The position numbers and the translations under genes were made by a program. DNA of 64,000 nt. Origin: Diadema setosum (lineage: Eukaryota; Echinodermata; Echinoidea; Diadematoida; Diadematidae). The notes under the pieces are model-generated. The model ran no database searches and was not told where the DNA came from. It saw nothing but the letters and a program-made list of their open reading frames with translations. Below, piece after piece: positions 27,501-39,538 of the stretch. Within the stretch, counting starts at the first letter, position 1, and every line of letters begins with the position of its first letter. The stretch covers positions 19,664,100-19,728,099 of the forward strand of contig CM067059.1 in the NCBI GenBank assembly GCA_033980235.1. The letters run 5' to 3'.

Positions 27501-30500
27501 TTATGTCTGAAATAGTTCTTCAAATACAGAAATTAGTAGTTAAAGGATTCAAGTCCAATTTTGATGATTTTGAGATATGGAGAGGAACTTATCCTTTATT
27601 CATGATATGGAACATCGAAAGAAATTAATGAGAGATACTGTTAAAAATTTTCTCTAAATGCAGCAAGTCATTTCTGTTTCTCAAGTCGAAATCGCAGAGA
27701 ATAGGACTTAAACTCTTTTACCATCCAAAATCAAATGACAGGAAATGAGATTGATAGAATAGCAATAACAGCACTATTTCTTTTTCAAAAGTTCACAAAT
27801 GTAGTAATGAGAATTCAGAACTGTATTAAAAACTCATAAATGTAGTAAAATTTTGTTCAGAAATAAAGTAATTGACCAAGAAGGAAAGTTCGCAAATGCA
27901 GGAAAATTTTGTTCACAAATGTAGTATTACTAGTTTACTACTTCATATGTGTGAACTCTCCTTACTACACTCGTGAAAAATACTACATCTGTAGGGCAAC
28001 TTAGATCAAATGCATTTACAGTGTAGAAAGGTGATCAATTTCAGCCTTATGAACCATTTGATAGATGTCGAACTTGAGTCGAGACTGGATGATGGGAGGG
28101 AGTTTGCCGATTGTTGCCGCAATTTCTTGAAAGAATGGGTCCAATGAAGTTGACGGGAAACTTGTACTTCTCTGTCTGAAGTAATCGAGCATTGCACATT
28201 CCAGTTCTTGTCTCTTGGGCTTTTTTGGTGTTTCCTTTGGAGGGGATGGTGATGCTAGCTTCTCTGTCATGTCGACATCTGAAGTGGAGTCATTGCCATG
28301 TAGCGACTCATCTTCCTCGTCCTTGTCCGCTTCGTCCTCTCTGTTGCCAGATGACAAATTGGTGCTTGTCCTACAGGTGTTAAAAATGAATCCCCATTAA
28401 TTATCTTCAAATTGTAACAATGTACAGATTACAGATTCTTTTCTTTTTATCAATCATGCTCTCCTCGTTCACTTGGTCCTCTTTTCTACTGTGTATGTGA
28501 GCACAAATTATACAATCAATATGCCGAAATAAACACTTCATTAGGTACAGATGCGGGGGAAAAAAAACCCATGTCAATACACATAGACCGGCGGCTACTG
28601 AAACCCGATTGTTAATTTTTGTGAAAATGCGTGAAACATGAGCACTTTGTGTATAAACAGATTTTTTATTTTATTCAATGATATTTATCAGCATAATATC
28701 AATGATTATTGTTGTTATTATATTTGTTAATAAATTAGGAACAATGCTATTACTTATTTGTATGATTAATCGTATAAGTTTTAACGTATTTGTTTGAACT
28801 TACGTGTATGATGAATCGTATACGTTTTGATGTCATTATATGAAATGATAACTGCCTGTATTTATGGATTCTATTATTAAGATGAAACATAATTTTACAG
28901 AGTGATAAAAACTGAGTCTGAATTGCAAGGACACGAGTGACTGAATAGAATGTTTTTTTTTTTTGTTTTTTTTTATATAGTATTTGGTAGAATAAACACA
29001 GTCACTCAGAGTTTAATGCTGAAGAGTATTCCGTCTTTGTTTTCTACCGTCTAACCCAGCCATTTGTACAATAAGTTTCCTGTCGCTCAATTAAGAATCA
29101 TTTCCATGCTGGAAGAACCATTTTTTTTTTTTTTTAATCAGAAGTTCAAAACTTTTCATACAAATGGCCATAGAATATAAACACATTCACTGAAACTCAT
29201 AATTTTGGTGGAAATTAAATTTGAAGTTTTTTCATATCCAATATTATAAACAGCCCGTTCAACAAGTTATTCATGTCAGTTTGGTCGCACTCTTTCCGAG
29301 CCACTCTGTATGTATTACCCTGAAAAGTAAATGGTTATAACATATACTCACTCTCGAACATGTATGTGCGGCAAGAGGAAGCTCATGACTGCAGCATACT
29401 TGTACGTCTTCGTGGTGCTGGCTGCATCCCCACTTCTTTTGTCCTTTTTCTTTCTCTCATTTCTCTGGAAGGCATCGCGAAGATGTGTCCACTTTTTTTT
29501 TGCAGCTTCACCTGTCATGAAAATTTAAGTAAACACATGCATTTAGATATCTGTATGATACACTATTTTGAACACATGTGATCGGTGGACAGCTTCAAAA
29601 CGCAATGTGCGTTCCTTGGCTTGTCACATTGCCCTTTAGGGTGGATGTAAAAAGAGACACTGTTTAAAAATTTAAATAATTTTAAGACATACTGATATCC
29701 ATTTCAATTTGTTTGATCTACTAGTACATGTATTTAGATTAATAAAGATTTGTATATACCTTCTAAGGAAATAAGAATTCAAGCAGAGTAAACAAGAATA
29801 TGTTAATGATAGAACGTTGAATAATTCTTGTTCATATATGCTCGTAATTTTTCGAAAAGTCCTTCAATTAAATTACATCGCAATTGGGCTTTCATAGGTA
29901 TTGCCGTTTACAACTTGTCTTACTCATCTAGCTGTCTAGGGTATATAGGTATTTATATGCAACTTACATATCTTGACTGCAATGCATATGGATCTGGATT
30001 CTGGAGCACATGAATTATATAAATTATGTAATCAAACTTCATAATCACACAAGGTAATGTAGTTAAAATTTAACTACCCACTATTCTTTACATGGACTAA
30101 GTTATATGAGATGTCTCTACTGTCATGAAGAAATAACCAACCAGATATCGCGTGTCCTGTCATGCTATTGTGTCGAATCCAGTATACATTAAGCCAATAT
30201 TAATGTTAATACATGTAGTACTTCTAAGTAGGGGTCATTACAAGAAATTAGGAATCATTTATGATATTTTGCCATCCATATTATTTTTCATGTAAAATCC
30301 ACATTTTTTTTTTTTTTTTTTTGGGGGGGGGGGGCTCTGAGTATAAAGACTCAAGCAGTGGAATTTATCATTTTTATGTTATGACTGTATTTTTGTTTAT
30401 TTACTGTATTCTTTGGGGGAAAAAAGGTTGCAGAAATAAATTGAATTGAATTGACCTGAACTGATTATTGAAAAGTGATGAAGAGCATTATATTGTATCC

Positions 30501-33500
30501 TGATGGTTATGTATATTAGTGGTGGATCCATTATTATGACAAAAAAGGGGGTTAAATCTTCAATTTTCCTGTAATAAAAAAACAAACAAACAAACATAGA
30601 TGTGATGACTGAAAAATAAGGGAATCAGCCCGAAAAAAAAAGGAGGGGGCACGGCCAATTTGCCCCTCGATCCTCCACTGTACATGCAGATCACTTAAAA
30701 ATTTCACTTGACTATTTGCATCTCTTTAAAGAAAAGGAAAGATTACTAACCACTGATCCCAAGTTTGTCGCCAATCTGGTTCCATACGTCCAATTTCTTC
30801 ACACTTTCCTTGAACGAAGGCAACGACTTGTCGTATAGACAGGGATTCTTCTCCACCTCGAAGATCAGTTCCTCCTCCATTTTGGTCCTTCATATAAAAG
30901 TAAAATTATTGAGCAAAAAAAAAAAAAAGTTATTGTCGCAAATCTCAACATAAATAATTTATGGTAAGAACTCTAAATTGATTTTTTTTTTCTTAATTCT
31001 GAATAATGCGTTATACACACGAACAAAAAAAAAATAATAATAAAATGCCTGGTCTGAGTTCTCGCTCAAACTGTTAGATCTATGAGCAAGAAAATATGAC
31101 TACGTTGAAACCTAATGTGAAATGATGAGCATACCCAACAGGGCGTACTCCTGAGTCCTGTTTTGATGGACATGAAAAGATGCCGTTTTACACTCATAAA
31201 AAACAACAAAAAACAAACTGTACAGAAAATAACCAAACAATTAAACAAATAATCATAGGAAAGAGAAGTGCTTTGTTATATAAAATTCTAAAATGTTCCA
31301 TCTCGCCCAGCTTGCTCGGATACATCTATAGATTTTTTATATTTTCTTTTGTAGCTTGTCACAATTTACCATTTGCACATGAAACAAAAACCCAGCATTA
31401 GTGCTTTAAAATAGTTCTAAAATGTGAGTTAGGGATAGAAACAACCACTGTAAAAATTTGAATCCTTATAATCCATGTTACGTATTGTTAAATACTCAAA
31501 ATGTGAACAATAGGTATAATAAAAATGTTTCCAGACTAAACCGTGTACAGTTATGGTTTATTGAGAAAAATACTGAGATCTCCTTTTATTTCAGGCTTTA
31601 TTGCGAAAATTTTATTTGGTAGGATGTTTTTGTGATACAACAGACCTACACATATGCATCAAATGTGATATCTTGAAATTTTTTTCAAATCACTGCTCCC
31701 AAAGGTAAACAGGACCTTTAAAACACCAAACAGGAAGTAAATTCGTAATGATTTGCACAAGAGTTTTAGTGCGTTAGGATGTATTGTACATTGATGACAC
31801 AGCTCCCATCTTTTGATTTTTTTGTTTTCTTTTTGTTTTGTTTTTTTGGGGGGATTTTTAGATTAAATAGGGTCTAACATTTAAGAAATTGGAGCTCACA
31901 TTTGTCCAATCACCATTCCCTTTCTGTGTGTGTGGCGTGGCGGTGGTGGTGCTGTGTATGTGCGTGTGTATGTGTGAATGTGTTTGATTCTTTCACAGAA
32001 ATACATTTTTCAGCTCATTCCCAATGTTTTATAAACTTAAAAAGGAAAGCAGAAGGTCAACTTTCCTACTGAAGTACCCAGGTAATGAAAAAAAAAAAAA
32101 TCTGCATTTATTTGTAAATGAACTTAGACCTTACTCATACAGGGCCAGAGTGTGTGGTTTATCTGAACTTCATCTCAAATAAATAAAATGAAATAAAAAG
32201 TCAACTGCCACCTCAATCGCCCACTCGCTTTTTACAGGATATTCCATGAATTTTTTCACAGACCTATACAGAAATTTTCAGTTCGCTCCCATTGTTTTCT
32301 ATCTAGACTTAAAGAGTAAAGGATGTACACTCATGTTTCCTCCGCAGAAATGCAAAAATGTTCGGCTCACTCACTACGCTCGTTCTCATTTATTTGTAAG
32401 CAGCGAAATCAAACTCAACTTTCACAGGCCCCCTAGTGTGTAATCTATTTTTGTACTTCATGCAATACTAACCGTGGGACGCTCCCACTTTAGAGGGATC
32501 TTCGTGTTCGGGCCAGTCGCAGTTAATTCAATATAGAAGTCTAGATCAATATTCATGCGTCATACATTACATTTAAGTAGAGTTTGCTTATTATGAGAAG
32601 TGCCCTTTTGATAAATAGTTAAAAAGTGCCCTTTTCCTGCTAACCCCCCCCCCCTTTCAGAAACATTCCGTCACCTCTGATCTAGACTATATAAAGAAAG
32701 TATTTACCCTTAAATATTAATTAACTGAAATCCATAAACAGATAGGCTTAACCTTTATTACATTGTATTGTAGATTTACTCTTAGACTTTACTCTTAAAT
32801 CGCTAGCTACCCGGGCTTGCTTAAAAAGTTAAAGCATTACATAATTCTACTCCTAACAAAGTTACTCCTAGACCGTTAGGCATAGATTAGCCTAAGGCCT
32901 TAGTAAGGGCAAGGCCTTAAAGCAACTAAAAAACAAAACTAGGCCAAGCCTCAGACTCAGCAGGCTTAGTCTTAAGTTACCAGTTAGCCTTACTTTATTT
33001 AGGCTGGCCTAAAACTTTTTAAGGTTTAAGCCCTAACTTTAGTTAGTAGAAAAAGTAATAACATACCTATTCCTACTCAGTCGTAGATTTTTCTACTCCT
33101 ATGTCACAGGCTCCTGTAGACCTAAACAGTCTAACTTTGTACCGGTACTTGTCACTTCTGGGCAGCTAGAGGTGAATTTAGACTAATTAGGGGCACATTT
33201 AGCCTGTTTTAGTGTTACTTGAGTGTTACTGTTAGTGTTATGAGTGTCTCTGTCAGTGTTACTCCCCCACCCTCCCTCCCCCCCCCCAAAAAAAAGTATT
33301 CTCTTTTTCTTAACTTAACAGTAGTCTACACTTTCCAGATGTTGTGGACGTGGAGTCCCGGATCGCACATCCACAATGTAAATACCTGTTTCCGTAGTAT
33401 CATCCTTCAGTATCCGTTATTGTAGTAGGTTATCATGAGTTGGCACTGTTTATAATCTGTAGTTGTCACTTCACACACACTGTATACAACAAAATCCCAA

Positions 33501-36500
33501 GCACCAACTAATGGCGCCGGGAAACGTGCCCGCCCCGATACGGGATGGGCTCCCGTAAGGGGTCTATGGGAAGCTATAGCGGGTGTATGGAATGCCCCGC
33601 TATTCCCACAGGGGTGCTCCTGTTGTTAATAATCTACCATGTACGCAGATCCTATTCATTACCGGAGAGTGTGGATTTTGTTTCAATTCAAATCTAACTT
33701 GGAATTGATTAAAATTGGGTCTAACAATAACAAGTTAGGTCTAGTCCCTAGGCCTAACTGTTAGTGTTACTCTTAGGACCTAGAACTTACATTTTTACAA
33801 GTTAGGTTCTAGTATTTATACACCTAACGGTTACGGTTAGAGTTCTAACGTTAGTTCTCTAGGCCTACTTTCATTTAGGGCCCTACAAACTTTAACGTTA
33901 CTCTTTTAGATCTAGCATTAACGGTTAGATCTTACTTAGAGTCGAGATCTAGACTCGCTTTGTTAGATAGACTAGCTTAGACTCTCGGAAGTCTAACAAC
34001 AGTAACTAACAGATCTTGATCTAACACTTGTTAGATCTAGACCTCTACAGTACGCTAACAAAACTTAAAAGTTAGATCTAACGTTAGAGTCTCGAGACCC
34101 TCCAGAATCTAGACTAGGTCTAGTAAGTAACGTTAGTAGTTTAGTGTAGACTCCTAGTCTTAGCGTAGACCTCATACTAGAGTCCTAGTTACTTTTAGAC
34201 TCTCGCAGTTAAGTCTTAAACTAAAAAAAATAAAAGAATTAACGTTAAGTTAACAATTGATTTGGATTCAGACCTAACGTTAAGTAACGTTACAAGTAAA
34301 AGTTAGATAGAAATGCATTTTATGATTTACACAAAAACATCATTTCAAATTTAGAGCCCTAAGTTTTCTAACAGTTAGAATCAGATCTAACCGTTAGTGT
34401 TGAGAACGCGTAACCGTTAAAGCCAGGTTAACTGTAACTGTTACAGAGTCCTACTACTGTAATGTTAGCGTTAGGCCTAGATCTAACGTTAAAATAAATG
34501 GCTTGATTCACCACATTTAATTTCAAAACAACTACAATGACATGTTACCAAAATCATGCACCATTGCGGCGTTGGTCTAGATCATAACTATAAAGTTCTA
34601 ACTTGTTTGAATGTTAAAGTACTAACGTTACACACTAGGTTTTTTACTCTCTTCTTCACTTCAGTCTGTCCGAATTTGTATAACTTCACTCTCATGAATT
34701 GGACTTGGAGTTGTTAAAGTAACTTAAAACACACATTCTTAATTTTTTTAACTTAAAGTTAATGTTGTTTAGGTTACCGAGGTGACACTCCCGTTCTGAT
34801 TGCCTTACCTTTGAATTGTAACGATCCTACTTCGAAAGTTCGAAGGCAGCTTGACTTGGAAGTTGGAGTTGAGGGTTAACTTCGTAAAAAGTTTGACAAT
34901 TCTAACGTTAACGTTACAATACAAATGTTAGAATATCTCTGGTGGTAGTCTGGAGATCGAGACTGGATGGAGAGTCTGGTTTGGCTGGGGCCGCTGCACC
35001 GCCAGAATGTTTGATTTGACGGGCCGCGCCGTGACACACTGAATTAGGCTAGCTTACGTGATGTGCGCAATGTTCTTCGCGAGCTCCGGCCGTTCCTTCT
35101 GCATACTGTAATCGTTATCTGCACAACTTAATACTTTGCACTGACTCCAATGTGTTAACAACGCAGTTTCTTACATATGGGACTGAAAAGGTTAAGCGAC
35201 TACAACTTTGGTATTTGTATGTAAAAGTCCATAGAGAGGCTTCGCCTGTTTCCCGCTTCCAGCGACACGAGCAAACTTAACAAGAGGATACTTGTTTGTG
35301 ATTGGCTAAAACTTTACCCCCGCGAAGAGTGTCGTGTGTCGTGCTTGAAAAATCGCTCTGTGAGCGATTTGCTTAATCGACAAATTATGTCGTGTCCTCG
35401 TCGAATCAGGAAGGACGACACGACATGCTTGAAATGTGAACGGTCTCATTAGGTTTGCGCTGGAGCAATTTGTTTTTGTCGTGTGTCGTGTCGTTGTGTC
35501 GTGTCGTGCTGTCGTGTCGAATGCAGTGTGAATGCACCTTTAAACATACTGCACATACTTTTATACATCTAGAAGATCTGAATCATAAAAACATCCTTTT
35601 GCAATCTGCATCCATGGACTGTGAGCTAAAGACAAAACATAATCAACATCCTGTAACATACATCTGGGACTGGAGCCCATTATCAGATGGAGTTGGAGTA
35701 TTCAAGCAATCACTGCTATCATGTTTGCTCCATCTGCACACATGACGTGGGAGAACTGAACTTTCTGGTTTTGCTTGCTGGTAAACTTGCATTGTGAATC
35801 CTCTGAATCATCTTTCACATTCCCTAAAGGTATTAATGATGCATCAAGTTTTTTGACTACCACTGGTATGCTACAATCAAATGTGTGTTATAGGAATGCA
35901 GTCAGGTGGAATGGGACATTAGTTGGGGTTCATGCATTTTTCTTGTGCATCTTACAAGCCTTGCAAACATGCCAGAGCAAGTTTCCCCCTACTGAGATGC
36001 TGTGATTTCGGCTTGCAGGTATCATTCTTAGCACTGGGGTCATGCAAGTTGAGGGATTTTAAATGCCATTCACTACATAAATCATAACTACACAACTTGT
36101 AACATATTTTACTTGCACAAACTGGTCATGTTTTGTTTTGTAAACTCGTATATGCACATGGTCATGACAATGACTGCAAATCCAACGTGATCTAAACTAA
36201 CCCTTTCCACAAGTGATTTCACATGTCTCTAAAAGAAACTGAACTCTCGAATGGCTCCTGGAGCAACAATACATTCACAAGCTTGTGACATATTTTTTGC
36301 AATTTCTATTTTTCTTACAGTTCAGAAAGTTTCAATCAGCACTTTAGATAATATTTCACTATCATTAAATAAAAGGACATAGTATACATTTCATTCATTC
36401 TTTCAACTTCTGAGAAACTGTTTACATGAACATTGTACCTTCACACACACACAAGAATGATCATCTTTTTCCTCAGACTGATTGGCGCACAAGGCAAACC

Positions 36501-39500
36501 TAAGACAAGAAATCCATGTAATGTAAACTAAATATGACTTGTTGCTAGCAATGAAAAAAAAATGCATCAACAAGACACAAGAAGTGGTTTTAAGATTTGT
36601 TCATTATGAAGATTGTGTATATGATATCTAACACTGAAGCAACTAGTAGGCAAAGGTTAGCACTGTGGAAACTTAGTTATTTTGCTATCAACTGAAGAAT
36701 ACCTATGTCTAAATAAAATGCAGAAGTAAAATTTGTATAAAAAGGTTACACCATTTCTGTTGGTATGCCACAACATCCTTGCAGGTGTTTGATACTACAG
36801 GAGAACTGGCAAACATAAAGACTCTTGGGCAGTTTAAGTACTGGTAGCTACATCTACACACAACTCTTTGGCATCATGGTACCTTTATACTTCTATTTTC
36901 ATACTCCAGTTTTTGTCTCTGTTTTTGTCTCTTCTGGATGCTGAATTGGGCACTAACGCATACAGGAAATGGTCATGAGACAAGTTGTGTACACGTACAT
37001 AAATAGACACCATTGAGCATAGCACATTGATGCAAAGCAGAATACAGACAGAGGTTGGCTGACATACACACATCAAGACTAAATTCTTAAACCACAACTG
37101 GACACATACAAATTTGCTACAGGGGGTTGCACAAATACACAATATGAAGATAATTGTTAGACTACCAACAAGAAAAAAAAAAGGTATTTAAGTGTGATGA
37201 TGCATGAAGACACATTATCACATTCAAACACAAATGGATGCAACCATTGATCATGAACAAGACAGGTGTAAGTAGCATCTGAATGGCAAAGGGCAGCTGC
37301 TCTGGACAGAAGGCTCAGGTGTGGGGGGGGGGGGGTGTGGAGGAGGTCATTAACATGGAAAGGACTTCTATTGCATTTTCCTTGCATGGCAATCGGATGC
37401 AAAGTGTGTATTGGAGGAAAACTTTACCCATTGGCCTGGTCCTGGGCACACAGTGGGCAGTGCCAGTGGGAGTGGGGGACTTTGATTAGGGGAGGGTCTA
37501 GGCATTCACGGTGATACACCACCGGACACTCGTGGCAGAGAATGAGCTGGCCCGCATGGCCACACGACTGGCACAGCTCGTTGTGATCAGGGAAACGTCT
37601 CTTGGCTGCACGATTCATGGCGTCTAGCCGCCTTTAGTGATGAGAAATTGTACACATCGTGAAAGTTTGATTAGATGAAGTAGCTATCAGAAGCATACCC
37701 TCTACACTGACTGACAGATGATGACTACTTACATGTAGTTGATTCAGTTTGATTTAGGTATTGTACATCTAAAATGTTACCTTTGCTTGACAGGGTTTCA
37801 ACACACAATGTGAATAAGAAATCATATTTTGCAGACAATACTGAATCCAATTAACCAAATCATTGTAATTCTGATTTATCTAATTACAAGTAGACATAAA
37901 GATTGAATAGAGTTCCAATACATGTTATGCTCTGATGTGAGCCATAATACCAATTAGTTACATTGATAATACGTTTTATAAATATATAAGCCATGTTACA
38001 TGAGGCATGGTAAGAAAAAAAAAAAAAACAGTTACAGTGTTGCTAAGTAAATAACTTGAATTCCCTTCAACACATCATTTCTAGGTCTGCCAACATTCCC
38101 ACATCCAAATCCGGGAGATTCCACACAGCAATCAGGGAGATATCTGCGTGTTACATACATTTCCCAATTCCCAAATCAGGGAGATTTTAGTATTCTCTTA
38201 TTCATACATGAACAGATTTTGACATTTTCAGGGAGACCCCTGCAGAATCAGGGAGACTTGGCAGCTCTGCATTTCATGCTCATAAAAGGAAAGAAACATG
38301 GCCTAGCCAAGAAGTAATGACTGTCTATGTTGCCTTGTTGCATGTATCAAAAGTGATAAAAATAAATAAAAAGATGAGACAAGCTGCAGTAAAAATTTGA
38401 AAAGATCGTCAGATTTCTTGGAATCATCAAGAGTTCCAATGAATGGCAAAGACAAAAGCAAAGCTATGAGAATGGGAGCAGATATGAATAAAGAAGAAAA
38501 AAAAAGGAACTAATGGTGAGTCAGCCAACAAGTACATGATAATTAAGTTTTGTAAAAATTTCAAGAAGGTGATATGTTACCCCTCTCCTTACGGGAACCT
38601 GGTACACCAGGTTCCCTTGGACCAGGTTCCCTTGGACCAGGTTCCCTTGGATAAGACAAGAGTGTCTGCATTTGTGGCCCAAATTCATGTTTATCTGTAT
38701 TATTCTGACCAGAAAAATGACTTTGATGGAAAGGTCAGACTTTTCTTTTATCAAAGTCTATTATTTTTCTTTCCCAAAGCTGTGTGTCTTTTGGTTAAAT
38801 TTACCTTCTTCCAACATAGTAGTGCACTTGTTTTGCTATAAAACTCGGATGAAAACGTATGCAGCCATCAAGGCTGAGATTTTGACTTTCACCGACTCCA
38901 TTCAGGTGCTTTTATGAGTCAAGGCTTGATATTTGTGGTAGCCTAGGGCCACAAGAAATTGATGTCAGGCCACCACTTAAAGAAATCACATATTCTGAAG
39001 CTCAATTGGCCCACAATGGGTTACTAAAAACTGTGTGTTCACTGTTTTCATGTGCTTTTCTTGTCCAGAAGAGAAGAGACTCTGTGCCTTATAACAGCAC
39101 ACTGGCTGCCGTGACCAGGGTTGCCAAATCAATGCCAGTCTTAACAGGCAAACTCAGTTTCTTTCATGGCCATATTCGGTCAAACTATTTTTACAGTTAA
39201 ATTTCATGGCCAAATTCTATCTATCCAATAATAGAAGTAGTTATAACTTTTGCTAATATGATAATTTCATGAATATGTGGTGTCTTGGAAAATCATGTTC
39301 ATATCATAATTCAATACTGAATACATAAAACTTTGTGAACTTAGTAAAAGCTCATTTATTATTTTCTTTCTTACTTTTTAGTCACAGCAAATGGTATTTG
39401 AAGTACTTTATTGTACATGCTAATTTTCACACAATTATGTTTAATTGTAATTATAATTCTTGCTTTTTTTAATGTTTTCTTCTTTTCTCATATTTTTTCA

Positions 39501-39507
39501 GGCCACC

Positions 39508-39538
<31 letters not shown>

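Larger units (their letters stand above)
18956..35539. mobile_element. Complete 16.6-kb PIF/Harbinger DNA transposon
   Basis: Both ends carry the same 57-bp inverted repeat starting AGGTGCATTCACACTGC. The element is flanked by TTA on each side, a 3-bp TWA duplication typical of PIF/Harbinger. It encodes a DDE transposase (plus strand, left part) and a MADF-BESS protein (minus strand, middle), the two proteins the superfamily normally carries. At 16,584 bp it is several times larger than usual Harbinger elements. Part of the excess comes from nested foldback and piggyBac-type elements and an AACGTT-rich tract. It sits in an ACF1 intron in an orientation that puts the transposase antisense to the host gene. 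Perfectly matching ends suggest recent insertion. Confidence 0.93.

Noticed and set aside
26816..27990. CRISPR-like spaced repeats (CACAAATGTAGTA)
   Set aside because: Repeats are imperfect, irregularly spaced and inverted about a centre in animal DNA; they belong to a foldback element.
28016..30880. An independent host Adf-1-like gene
   Set aside because: It lies inside the Harbinger borders with the transposase; the two-protein layout of the superfamily explains it better.
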